Positions 41,793 to 50,177 of a stretch of 64,000 nucleotides of DNA are shown here, piece by piece. Below the pieces are notes generated by a model. It made no database searches. It had not been told where the DNA came from and was given only the letters and a program-made list of their open reading frames with translations. How positions within the stretch are numbered: position 1 is the stretch's first letter; every line of letters starts with the position of its first letter. Origin of the DNA: Oryzomonas sagensis (GTDB lineage Bacteria > Desulfobacterota > Desulfuromonadia > Geobacterales > Pseudopelobacteraceae). The stretch is taken from assembly GCF_008802355.1 (NCBI RefSeq), contig NZ_VZRA01000001.1, positions 736,524-800,523 on the forward strand. The letters run 5' to 3'. A program made the translations under genes and the position numbers.

Positions 41793-43119
41793 GACCTTTC
41801 AAGCAGCAAGCATGGCGGAAGCGCTCCGCATGGTTAAAGCCGAACTCGGCCCGGACGCCATGATCCTGTCCACCAAGAAGGAGAACACCGGCGGGATTCT
41901 CGGCTTTTTCAGCAAGTCGGTGTATCGCGTGACCGCCGCCATAGAGCCGGTGCCGAGGCCCGCCCCGGCGCCGCCACCGGCGTATGCACCGCCGCGCCCC
42001 CGGCCGGAGCGGGAACGAACGGCGAAAGAGGAGCTGGAAAGTTCCATGTTTGCGCCCCTGGCGCGGGAGCTCAAGGAACTGCGGGAGAAGGTCGATGCTC
42101 TCGCCCGGCGGGAAGACGACGCAAAGAAACCGGCGGCCAAGGGGGAAAATCAAAGCCAGGAAGAGCCGTCGCCGGTTGGTCTCAACCTCAAGAACGTGCC
42201 CCGCGAGGATCTGGAGGAAATCAAGAAGCTCCTGCTCAATACCCTGGCCAAGAGTCAGGAGGGGGGCGTCAAGGCGGTGCAGTGGCCCGATGCGGCGGAA
42301 ACGTCCGCTACGGAGCCCCAGACCGGCCTGGAGCTGTTGCCCGAGGATTCGCCCCTGGCGCGGGAATTGGCCCAATCCGGCATCTCCACGGATCTTGTCA
42401 GGAGGATTCTCGACACCCTCAGCGCCTTGCCGGCCGAGGACGGCAGCCAGAGCCAGAAAAGCCGCCTGGTGGCCACGTTCTCGAAGCTGATCAAGTTTGC
42501 CGGCACCCTCAAGATGCGCAAGAACTCCCCCCGCATCATCGCCCTGGTGGGGCCGACCGGCGTGGGCAAGACCACCACCACCGCCAAGCTGGCCGCCATG
42601 TACGCCCTCAACCGGGGCAACAAGGTGGCGCTCATCACCATGGATATTTTCCGCGTGGGCGCGGTGGAACAGCTCAAGACCTACTCCCGTATCATGGGGA
42701 TCCCCCTGGAGGTGGCTTCCACCCCCAAGGAGCTGGAAAAGGCCGTGGAGAAACATTCCGCCTGCGACCTGATCTTCATCGATACGGCGGGGCGCAGCCA
42801 CAAGGACAAAGAGAAGCTGGACGAGATGAAGAACTTTCTCGACAACAAGATCCCTATCGAGGTCTACCTGTGCCTCTCCGCCACCACCAAGGATCGGGAG
42901 CTAGAAGAGATCCTCAACCGGTTTAAAATTTTTCAGATCAGCAAGGTCGTGTTTACCAAGATCGACGAGAGCGAGAGCTTTGGGAATATGGTCAACCTGT
43001 TGATGAAGGACAATCTCCAGATAGCCTACTTTACCACCGGGCAGCGGGTGCCGGAGGATATCGAGGTCGCAACCTCCGCCAAACTGGCCGACATGATCCT
43101 GCGGGAGGCGGCCGAATGA
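41782..43119 (+). CDS. flhF: Flagellar placement GTPase FlhF (SRP family)
   Basis: 445 residues. The N-terminal part has the KTFQAASMAEALRMVKAELG signature, a Pro-rich stretch (about 56-75), then a helical domain. The SRP-type GTPase starts near 250 with GPTGVGKTTTTAKLAA, and DIFRVGAVEQLK and DTAGRS follow. FlhF marks the pole for flagellum assembly. It overlaps flhA by 11 bases and flhG by 4. Confidence 0.95.
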   Translation: MLVKTFQAASMAEALRMVKAELGPDAMILSTKKENTGGILGFFSKSVYRVTAAIEPVPRPAPAPPPAYAPPRPRPERERTAKEELESSMFAPLARELKELREKVDALARREDDAKKPAAKGENQSQEEPSPVGLNLKNVPREDLEEIKKLLLNTLAKSQEGGVKAVQWPDAAETSATEPQTGLELLPEDSPLARELAQSGISTDLVRRILDTLSALPAEDGSQSQKSRLVATFSKLIKFAGTLKMRKNSPRIIALVGPTGVGKTTTTAKLAAMYALNRGNKVALITMDIFRVGAVEQLKTYSRIMGIPLEVASTPKELEKAVEKHSACDLIFIDTAGRSHKDKEKLDEMKNFLDNKIPIEVYLCLSATTKDRELEEILNRFKIFQISKVVFTKIDESESFGNMVNLLMKDNLQIAYFTTGQRVPEDIEVATSAKLADMILREAAE

Positions 43120-44042
43120 GCACGGTAACCGGAACAGGCGACCAGGCCGATACCTTGCGCCAGATGGCTCGCCAGAGCCGAAAAAACGCCTCTGCGGAGC
43201 AATCCGGGCCGGGTGCGGTTGACGAAGCGCGCGGCATTCGCGTCATCTCGGTAACGAGCGGCAAGGGGGGCGTGGGCAAGAGCAACGTGGTTTCCAACCT
43301 GGCCATGGCCCTGTCCGCCCAAGGCAAGAAGGTGCTGATCGTCGATGCGGACCTGGGGCTGGGGAACCTGGATGTGCTCCTGGGGCTCTCGCCCGCCTAT
43401 AACCTGAACCATGTGCTCAACGGCGAGAAGAGCATCAGCGAGATCATCATCGACGGTCCTGCCGGCATCAAGGTGATCCCGGCAGGGTCCGGCGTCCAGG
43501 AGGTTACCAGCTTGAGCCAGCACGACAAGCTCAGGCTCCTGGACGAGCTCGACATCCTGGAAGAACAGTTCGACATCATGATCGTGGATACCGAGGCCGG
43601 TATCTCCGAGAATGTGACCTATTTCACCGTCGCGGCGCAGGAAATCATCGTCGTGGTCTCTCCCGAGCCGACCTCCATCACCGACGTGTATGCCCTGATC
43701 AAGCTCCTGGCGACGCGCTATTCGGAACACCATTTCAAGGTGCTGGTCAACATGGCCAAGGACAGCGAGGACGCCTTGGAGGTGTTCCGCAAGCTGGCCA
43801 ACGTCGCCGGCCGTTTTCTCGACATCTCCCTGGACTATCTGGGGTGCGTCGTCAAGGATGAAAAGGTGGTGGAGGCGGTCAAGCGGCAAAAGGCGGTCTA
43901 CGACCTCTTCCCCGATTCCGAGGCGGCCGGCTGCTTCACCACCCTGGCGCGGAGGGTCATCGAGAACACGTGTCAAACAAGGCTCAAGGGGAATATCCAG
44001 TTTTTTTTCCGGCGGTTCCTCGACAATTCTGCGGGCGCTTAA
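43116..44042 (+). CDS. flhG: Flagellar number regulator FlhG (FleN/YlxH, MinD-like ATPase)
   Basis: 308 residues. The N-terminal DQADTLR (residues 9-15) is the DQAxxLR motif that activates FlhF. The deviant Walker A TSGKGGVGKSN follows near 49, then DADLGLGNLDVLLG. FlhG limits flagellar number and, with FlhF, gives polar placement. Its position between flhF and fliA is typical of polar flagellates. It overlaps flhF by ATGA. Confidence 0.95.
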   Translation: MSTVTGTGDQADTLRQMARQSRKNASAEQSGPGAVDEARGIRVISVTSGKGGVGKSNVVSNLAMALSAQGKKVLIVDADLGLGNLDVLLGLSPAYNLNHVLNGEKSISEIIIDGPAGIKVIPAGSGVQEVTSLSQHDKLRLLDELDILEEQFDIMIVDTEAGISENVTYFTVAAQEIIVVVSPEPTSITDVYALIKLLATRYSEHHFKVLVNMAKDSEDALEVFRKLANVAGRFLDISLDYLGCVVKDEKVVEAVKRQKAVYDLFPDSEAAGCFTTLARRVIENTCQTRLKGNIQFFFRRFLDNSAGA

Positions 44043-44045
44043 GCC

Positions 44046-44795
44046 GTGGCCGCCGGCAAGCAAAACTGTCCCTACGCCGAGGCTGAACCGGCGCTGCGCG
44101 ACTCCTTGATCATGGAAAACATGCCCATGGTCAAGTATCTGGTGGGGCGGATCGTCTCCCAGCTTCCGCCCCATCTGGACCCCCAGGATCTGACGAGTGC
44201 GGCGGTGATCGGCCTGATAAATGCGGCCGACAGGTTTGACCCGGCACGGGGGGTGCTGTTCAGGACCTTTGCCGAACAGCATGTGCGTGGGGCCATTATC
44301 GACGAATTGCGCTCCTACGATATTCTGAGCCGTTCCATGCGCGAGAAGTACAAACGTCTGGAGCGGGAGGTGACGACCCTCGAGCACACCCTGGGCAGGA
44401 ACCCCACCAGTGAAGAGGTGGCCAAGGCCCTTTCCATAAGTCTCGACGAATACTTCGACTTGTTGGACGATGTGCATGTGCTCACCTTTCTCAGCCTGGA
44501 CGACAGCTGGGAAGACGAGGACGGCAACTCGCTCTGCCTGGCGGATGTGCTGAGCGAGCAGGAAGAAAAGAGCCCGCAGCAACAGGTCATGCGGATGCAA
44601 CTGGCCCAGGCGCTGGGGGATGCCATCGAGGCCTTGCCGGATAAAGAACGGCTGGCGGTGACGCTCTATTACCACGAGGGGATGAACCTCAAGGAGATCG
44701 GCGCCATCGTGAGTTTGACCGAGTCGCGCATATCGCAACTCCTCAGCCAGGCCATGATCCGGTTGAAAAGCAAGCTGAAGCTGTACCGGGACTAA
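44046..44795 (+). CDS. fliA: Flagellar sigma factor FliA (sigma-28)
   Basis: 249 residues from GTG 44046, three bases after flhG. Region 2 contains DLTSAAVIGLINAADRFDP and FRTFAEQHVRGAIIDELRS; region 4 contains LKEIGAIVSLTESRISQLLS. It drives late genes such as flagellin. The anti-sigma factor flgM is not seen in the window. It leads into flgF without a terminator. Confidence 0.95.
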   Translation: MAAGKQNCPYAEAEPALRDSLIMENMPMVKYLVGRIVSQLPPHLDPQDLTSAAVIGLINAADRFDPARGVLFRTFAEQHVRGAIIDELRSYDILSRSMREKYKRLEREVTTLEHTLGRNPTSEEVAKALSISLDEYFDLLDDVHVLTFLSLDDSWEDEDGNSLCLADVLSEQEEKSPQQQVMRMQLAQALGDAIEALPDKERLAVTLYYHEGMNLKEIGAIVSLTESRISQLLSQAMIRLKSKLKLYRD

Positions 44796-44807
44796 AGGAG
44801 GCTTTAC

Positions 44808-45545
44808 ATGAACAGTGGCATGTATTCCGCGCTTTCGGGCAATATCGCGGCCATGAAGCGGATGGACACCATCAGCAACAACCTGGCTAATGTGAATACC
44901 CCGGGCTTTAAAAAAGACAAGATGACCTTCGAGGGGTTGATCACCAGCGCCACCACGCCGCCGGCGTACCCCCAGGCCAAGACGGCCGACCCGATCATGC
45001 AGAAGGAGACCGTCTACATCGATTACGCCACCGGCCCGGTCAGCCAGACCGGCAATACCCTGGACGTGGCGATCGACGGCGACGGCTTTTTCGCCGTCTC
45101 GACCCCCAGCGGGACCGCGTACACCCGCCAGGGCAATTTCCGGCTGACCGCGGACGGAACGCTGGTCACGACGGACGGCTACCCGGTTCTGGGGCAGGGG
45201 GGCCCGATCAGCATAAAAGGGAGCAAGGTCGACATAAACGCCAAGGGCGAGATCAGTGTCGACGGCACCCCCGCAGGGGCCTTGAACCTGGTGGATTTCC
45301 CCAAGCCCTATAAATTGACGAAGACGGGCAGCGCACTGTTCGTGCCATCCGGCGCACCGGCCGCCGCGCCCCAGCCCGCCAAGGCGGAGGTCCGCCAGGG
45401 GCACCTGGAGGGGTCCAACGTGGATACGGTCGGCGAGATGGTGCAGATGATCGAAAACAACCGCTACTTTGAAGCATGCCAGCGGGTGATACTGAGCTAC
45501 GACAATATGGCCACCAAGGCCGCCAATGATCTGGGCAAATTGTAA
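44808..45545 (+). CDS. flgF: Flagellar proximal rod protein FlgF
   Basis: 245 residues. The axial motif [32 protein letters not shown] and the C-terminal GSNVDTVGEMVQMIENNRYFE fit a rod/hook basal-body protein; its place before flgG identifies it as FlgF. AAAGGAGG lies just upstream of the ATG. Confidence 0.92.
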   Translation: MNSGMYSALSGNIAAMKRMDTISNNLANVNTPGFKKDKMTFEGLITSATTPPAYPQAKTADPIMQKETVYIDYATGPVSQTGNTLDVAIDGDGFFAVSTPSGTAYTRQGNFRLTADGTLVTTDGYPVLGQGGPISIKGSKVDINAKGEISVDGTPAGALNLVDFPKPYKLTKTGSALFVPSGAPAAAPQPAKAEVRQGHLEGSNVDTVGEMVQMIENNRYFEACQRVILSYDNMATKAANDLGKL

Positions 45546-45586
45546 GGAATCCTACTAGGCACTAAACGAAAAGAGGAGTTGAGACC

Positions 45587-46375
45587 ATGTTACGAGCGCT
45601 TTGGACCGCCGCGTCAGGTATGCAGAGCCAGCAAACGAATATCGACGTCATTGCCAACAACCTGGCCAACGTCAACACAACCGGCTTCAAGAAGAGCCGG
45701 GCCGATTTCCAGGATTTGATCTACCAGAACCTGAAGACGACCGGTTCCCCGTCCACCAACACCACCCAGGTGCCGACCGGCATCCAGATCGGCCTCGGGA
45801 CGCGCCTTGCCGCCGTTACCAAGATCTTTACCTCCGGCGATCTCACCCAGACCGGCAACGATCTGGACATGGCCATCGAGGGCGACGGCTTTTTCCAGAT
45901 CCAGATGCCCGACGGCACAACCGCGTACTCGCGCGCCGGCGCCTTCAAGAAGGACAGCACGGGGCGGGTCGTCACCTCCGACGGTTACCCTCTGCTGCCG
46001 GAGATCGTTATCCCGACCAACGCCACCAAGATCAGCGTCGGCAACGACGGGACCGTATCCGTAAACCAGGCCGGCCAGACCGCCCCCACCAACGTGGGCA
46101 ATATCCAGTTGGCCCAGTTTGCCAATCCCGCGGGGCTGGCGGCCCAGGGGAAAAACCTGTTCCTCCCGACGGATTCTTCCGGCAACGCCACCACCGGCAC
46201 CCCCGGCCAGACCGGCCTTGGGACCATCTCCCAGGGGTTCCTGGAGATGAGCAACGTCAACGTGGCGAGCGAGATGGTCAACATGATTGTCGGCCAGCGG
46301 GCGTACGAGATCAATTCCAAGGCGGTACAGGCGGGCGACGAGATGCTGCAGACCGCCAACAACATGAAGAGGTAA
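45587..46375 (+). CDS. flgG: Flagellar distal rod protein FlgG
   Basis: 262 residues, matching the constant FlgG length. Signatures are [40 protein letters not shown] and YQNLKTTG, with C-terminal [20 protein letters not shown]. It builds the distal rod through the peptidoglycan and outer membrane. AGAGGAG precedes the ATG. Confidence 0.97.
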   Translation: MLRALWTAASGMQSQQTNIDVIANNLANVNTTGFKKSRADFQDLIYQNLKTTGSPSTNTTQVPTGIQIGLGTRLAAVTKIFTSGDLTQTGNDLDMAIEGDGFFQIQMPDGTTAYSRAGAFKKDSTGRVVTSDGYPLLPEIVIPTNATKISVGNDGTVSVNQAGQTAPTNVGNIQLAQFANPAGLAAQGKNLFLPTDSSGNATTGTPGQTGLGTISQGFLEMSNVNVASEMVNMIVGQRAYEINSKAVQAGDEMLQTANNMKR

Positions 46376-46410
46376 GCGGCTCTCTTTGCGATGGCTGCGC
46401 GCCGTGCGGA

Positions 46411-46430
46411 CTGTTTGCCCCTGCAAACAG
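46411..46430 (+). other. Hairpin between flgG and flgA
   Basis: CTGTTTGC-CCCT-GCAAACAG is a perfect 8-pair stem. A competing pair ATGGCTG (46391-46397) with CAGCCAT (46428-46434) shares its right arm, so two structures exclude each other. No T run follows. Confidence 0.35.
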
Positions 46431-46461
46431 CCATGCCGCAGAGTAGGACCCAAGCGAACAT

Positions 46462-47184
46462 ATGATACAGCGATTGATCGGCATACTCCTTTTTTGCCTT
46501 CTCCTGGCGCCGTCCATGGCCGCGGCCGCCCCGGCGCACCAGGGCGCTTCACCGGGGCAGGCCAGGGTCCATGAGGCCGTGTCCGGGTACATCCAGCAGA
46601 AGACCGCCCATCTCGGGCTGGAGATCCGCATCAAACGGATGAGCATCAACGGCAACCCGGCCCTGCCGGAAGGGCCGCTGGATTTTGAGGTGGTGGCCCC
46701 GCAGCAGTGGGAAGGGTGGGGCAACGCCAATCTGGGGGTGGTTGTCCGGCAGCGGGACCGCGTGGTGCTGAACACCTCGGTTCAGGTGGAGGTGGAGGCG
46801 CTGGCCGATATGGTGGTCGCCCTGCGGCAGCTGGACTACGGCGCGGTCATCTCCGAGGGGGACGTTACCCTGCAGAAGCGGGATGTGGCCGCTGTGGCGG
46901 GCAAGTATAGCCGCAGCCTGGATGCCATCGTGGGCAGACGGACGCGGACGTCCATCAAGGCCAACGCCGCGATCCGGACCGACCAGGTGGAAAAGGTCCC
47001 CCTGATCAAATCCGGCCAGCTGGTGACCATTGTGGCTGAAAACGAGGTTATGAGGATTACCGTCACCGGCCGGGCCAGGAGTGCCGGCGCGGAAGGGGAC
47101 ACCATCATGGTGCAGAACCTGAGCTCGCTCAAGGAGCTTCCGGCCCGGGTGGTCAACGCCACGACGGTACAGGTGGGGTTCTAG
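46462..47184 (+). CDS. flgA: Flagellar P-ring assembly chaperone FlgA
   Basis: 240 residues with a signal peptide (cleavage expected near AAAAPA). The C-terminal SAF domain carries YGAVISEGDVTLQKRDVA, GRRTRTSIKANAAIR and PLIKSGQLVTIVAENEVMRI, typical of FlgA. It assists FlgI in forming the P ring in the periplasm. flgH follows closely, so L- and P-ring genes are together. Confidence 0.93.
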   Translation: MIQRLIGILLFCLLLAPSMAAAAPAHQGASPGQARVHEAVSGYIQQKTAHLGLEIRIKRMSINGNPALPEGPLDFEVVAPQQWEGWGNANLGVVVRQRDRVVLNTSVQVEVEALADMVVALRQLDYGAVISEGDVTLQKRDVAAVAGKYSRSLDAIVGRRTRTSIKANAAIRTDQVEKVPLIKSGQLVTIVAENEVMRITVTGRARSAGAEGDTIMVQNLSSLKELPARVVNATTVQVGF

Positions 47185-47208
47185 ATGCACCGGGGAAAAG
47201 GACGTGGT

Positions 47209-47883
47209 ATGAAACGGAGCATATGCCTTCTTCTGCTACTGCTGTGCGCAGGCTGCGCACAGCAGAAGACGGAAATCAAGACGGTCGGCCTCGACGAGCA
47301 GATTCCGAAAACGCCGTTGGATTATTCCAGCGGTTCCATCTGGCAGGCGGCCTCCTCGGGCGGCATCACCGAGGACGTCAAGGCGCATCGGCGGGGAGAC
47401 ATCATCACCATCGTCATCTCGGAGACGGCCAGCGCATCCAAGAAGGCCAGCACGGATACGGGGCGGAGTTCGTCGGTCAGTGCGGGCATGCCGAATTTCC
47501 TGGGCCTGGAGAAGGCCGGCATACTGAAGAACAACATGGATCTGAGCCAACTGATCAATGCCAATGTCGATTCGAAATTTTCCGGTTCCGGCTCCACCTC
47601 GCGCCAGGAAAACCTGACGGCGACCATTTCCGCCAAGGTGATCGATGTGCTTTCCAACGGCAACCTGCTGATCGAAGGGCGAAGAAACATCAAGGTTAAC
47701 AACGAAGACCAGGAAATCGTCCTGACCGGCACCGTGCGGCAGCGGGATATCAGTCCGGACAATGTGGTCAATTCCATTTATGTCTCCGACGCCAAGATCA
47801 GCTACTCCGGGAGGGGCATCATCTCCGACCGCCAAAGCCCGGGATGGCTGATGAATATTGTCGACAAGATCTGGCCTTTCTAA
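47209..47883 (+). CDS. flgH: Flagellar L-ring lipoprotein FlgH
   Basis: 224 residues from ATG 47209. That start is preferred over ATG 47185 because AAAAGGA lies 6 bases upstream and the signal peptide then ends in the lipobox CAGC. Family blocks are GSIWQAASSGGITEDVKAHR, RGDIITIVISETASASKKAS, NGNLLIEGRR and ISPDNVVNSIYVSDAKI. It forms the outer-membrane L ring. Confidence 0.95.
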   Translation: MKRSICLLLLLLCAGCAQQKTEIKTVGLDEQIPKTPLDYSSGSIWQAASSGGITEDVKAHRRGDIITIVISETASASKKASTDTGRSSSVSAGMPNFLGLEKAGILKNNMDLSQLINANVDSKFSGSGSTSRQENLTATISAKVIDVLSNGNLLIEGRRNIKVNNEDQEIVLTGTVRQRDISPDNVVNSIYVSDAKISYSGRGIISDRQSPGWLMNIVDKIWPF

Positions 47884-47909
47884 GGTTCGTTCCGCAAAGG
47901 TGATGTGAA

Positions 47910-49004
47910 ATGAGAAGAATAGTCGTCTTTACCATGCTCGCTCTGCTTCTGGCTTCCTCTGCCCATGCCATCAGGATCAAGGACATTGCCGCCTTCGAAG
48001 GGGTGCGCGAGAACCAGTTGGTCGGATACGGCCTGGTTGTCGGCCTCAACGGCACCGGCGACAGCGACCAGGCCTCGATTCATATCCAGTCCGTCGTCAA
48101 TATGCTGGAACGGATGGGGATTACCACCAACGTCGGTTCCATCAAGCTGAAAAACGTGGCCGCGGTCATGGTCACGGCAACGCTGCCCCCCTTCACCAAG
48201 CAGGGGAACCAGTTGGATGTGCTGGTGTCATCCATGGGCGATGCAAAAAGCATTGCCGGAGGCACCCTCATCATGACGCCCCTCCGGGGTGGCGACAGCC
48301 AGGTGTACGCCGTTGCCCAGGGGTCGGTCCTGACCAACTCCTTTGCCTTTGGCGGCCAAGCGGCCAGCGCCCAGAAAAACCACCCCACCGCCGGCAGCAT
48401 TCCCAGCGGCGCGCTTGTGGAGCGGGAGATCCCCAACGTGCTGGCGGGCAAGACGACCCTGCGCCTCAATCTGCACAAGGCGGATTTCACTACCGCATCC
48501 CGCATAGAGACGGCCATTAACGCCAAGTTCAACTCGGCCGTCGCGACCACCACCGACCCCGGTTCGGTGATCCTGAAGATCCCGGAGGCCTACGCCAACC
48601 GCCCGGTAGAGTTTGTGGCCGCCCTGGAAACCCTCGAGGTTCGGCCGGATAACCAGGCCAAGGTGGTGCTCAACGAACGGACCGGCACCATCGTCATGGG
48701 AGAGAATGTGCGCATCTCCACGGTGGCGGTGTCCCACGGCAATCTTTCCCTCGTGATCAGGGAGACGCCGCAGGTGTCCCAGCCGACGGCGCTCAGCACG
48801 GGCGGCCAAACGGTGACCGTGCCCCGCACCGAATTGAAGGTGACGGAAGAGTCGCGGCGCCTGATGGTCCTGCCGGAGGGCGCCAGCATCGGCGATGTCG
48901 TGCGGGCCTTGAACCAACTGGGGGTGACCCCCCGCGACCTGATCGGCATCTTCCAGGCGATCAAGGCCTCCGGGGCATTGCAGGCGGACCTTTCCATCAT
49001 CTAG
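47910..49004 (+). CDS. flgI: Flagellar P-ring protein FlgI
   Basis: 364 residues with a signal peptide ending SAHA. IRIKDIAAFEGVRENQLVGY and GLVVGLNGTGDSDQ are FlgI signatures; the C-terminus has VRALNQLGVTPRDLIGIFQA. It forms the P ring in the peptidoglycan layer. Repeat copy 4 follows immediately after the stop. Confidence 0.96.
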   Translation: MRRIVVFTMLALLLASSAHAIRIKDIAAFEGVRENQLVGYGLVVGLNGTGDSDQASIHIQSVVNMLERMGITTNVGSIKLKNVAAVMVTATLPPFTKQGNQLDVLVSSMGDAKSIAGGTLIMTPLRGGDSQVYAVAQGSVLTNSFAFGGQAASAQKNHPTAGSIPSGALVEREIPNVLAGKTTLRLNLHKADFTTASRIETAINAKFNSAVATTTDPGSVILKIPEAYANRPVEFVAALETLEVRPDNQAKVVLNERTGTIVMGENVRISTVAVSHGNLSLVIRETPQVSQPTALSTGGQTVTVPRTELKVTEESRRLMVLPEGASIGDVVRALNQLGVTPRDLIGIFQAIKASGALQADLSII

Positions 49005-49005
49005 G

Positions 49006-49221
49006 AGGTTGTTAAAAACAGCCATCAGGCCTTCGTCCTCGAAAGACCATTGTGCGGCGTAGCGCCCCTCATCCTATCCTTCTCCCAAAGGGAGAAGGAA
49101 CACCGTTACCCTCTCCCTCTGGGAGAGGGTGGCCAAAGGCCGGGTGAGGGCCTCCTCAGGTCTTGTCTCGCGGGTGCGACGATCTGACTATTTTTGAACA
49201 ACCTGAGTTTTTCAACAGCCT
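49006..49221 (+). repeat. Dispersed palindromic repeat, copy 4, interrupted by another repeat
   Basis: 216 bases. Left end AGGTTGTTAAAAACAGCCAT and right end GTTTTTCAACAGCCT match copy 3, and the core GGTGCGACGATCTGACTATT is intact. About 87 bases are inserted in the internal palindrome. CTAG lies one base outside each end, a possible but weak target duplication. The element separates flgI from flgJ. Confidence 0.88.
49065..49151. repeat. Nested CCCTCA...TGAGGG repeat inside copy 4
   Basis: The insert begins CCCCTCATCC and ends GGGTGAGGGC, which are inverted repeats. Inside are three hairpins: CTTCTCCC-AAA-GGGAGAAG, CCCTCTCCC-TCT-GGGAGAGGG and GGCC-AAA-GGCC. This type of sequence is a known kind of intergenic repeat in proteobacteria. 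It replaced the centre of the host repeat's palindrome. Confidence 0.8.
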
Positions 49222-49291
49222 GCTAGTTTTCTGATGGAAACTTTTTAGCCCCCGGGACTCAAGAACCCGGCTCATGTGGCGATAAGAAAGA

Positions 49292-49672
49292 ATGGCTATG
49301 GATATCGGCATCTCCCCCATAATAACCGATACCGACAATGCTGCCGCCGAAAAGGCGCGGCAACTGCAACGGCAGACAAAGGGCACTTCGACCGGCCTGA
49401 GCCCGCAGCAGCTCAAGGAGGCCCACAAGGTCTCCCAGGATTTCGAAGCCCTTTTCGTGGGCATGATGCTGCAATCCATGCGGGCGACGGTCGGCAAGGA
49501 CAAGCTGACCGGGGGCGGCCACGGCGAAGAGATTTATCGCTCCATGCTGGACCAGGAGTATGCCGCAGCCGCAGCCAAGCGGGGCGGCCTGGGGCTGGCA
49601 CCCCTCATCGAGAAGGATATTATCCGCCAGGAAAGCCGAACTGCCGTCAAAAAAACGGACCATCAGGAATGA
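49292..49672 (+). CDS. flgJ: FlgJ-like rod-binding protein (rod domain only)
   Basis: 126 residues. The rod-binding motif is HKVSQDFEALFVGMMLQSMR, followed by GGGHGEEIYRSMLDQEYA. The muramidase domain of enteric FlgJ is absent, so another enzyme must open the wall for the rod. ATG 49292 or 49298 may be the start. Confidence 0.88.
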   Translation: MAMDIGISPIITDTDNAAAEKARQLQRQTKGTSTGLSPQQLKEAHKVSQDFEALFVGMMLQSMRATVGKDKLTGGGHGEEIYRSMLDQEYAAAAAKRGGLGLAPLIEKDIIRQESRTAVKKTDHQE

Positions 49673-49696
49673 GCGCCATGTCCGGGAGCCGCAACC

Positions 49697-50176
49697 ATGA
49701 ATAAAGCGATGATCGAGACCCTCACGTTCCAGCTGCACCTGCTCGAAGAGTTGCGCAGCCTCCTTGAACGGGAGACGCATGAACTGGGGGGGATGAACCT
49801 GGATGCCATGGCTGAGATAAACCGGCTGAAGGAAGAGCTGACGGAGCGCATAGAGGCCCATACCGAGCCGCTGCGCCAGGCGATCTCCGCGGCCGCCTCC
49901 GCCATGGGGCTCGGTCCCGAGGCCTCATTGGGCGACGTTGCGGCCAAAACCGCCCAAAAGGATATTCAGCGGTTGTACCGCGAGCTCAACGTTGCGGCCC
50001 GGCAGGTGCAGGAACGGGCCGCCATGAACCGGGACATCGCGGAGCGTTTTGTGGCGGCAGCCAGCACCACCTTGAGCCTGTTGACCCGCCTCGTCAACCA
50101 GTCCAGCGTGTACGGCGCATCGGGCGGGTATCAGCAGCGGGCGACAGGGTCGGTCATGATCAACAGGGAGGCATGA
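49697..50176 (+). CDS. flgN: Flagellar export chaperone FlgN
   Basis: 159 residues, all helical. LTFQLHLLEELRSLLERETH and the C-terminal helix RDIAERFVAAASTTLSLLTR fit FlgN, and it stands directly before flgK and flgL, the proteins it escorts. flgK starts two bases after its stop. Confidence 0.88.
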   Translation: MNKAMIETLTFQLHLLEELRSLLERETHELGGMNLDAMAEINRLKEELTERIEAHTEPLRQAISAAASAMGLGPEASLGDVAAKTAQKDIQRLYRELNVAARQVQERAAMNRDIAERFVAAASTTLSLLTRLVNQSSVYGASGGYQQRATGSVMINREA

Positions 50177-50177
50177 G

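Noticed and set aside
43026..45404. Minus-strand open frame of about 790 codons across flhG, fliA and flgF
   Set aside because: It covers three well-supported plus-strand genes and has no recognisable domain.
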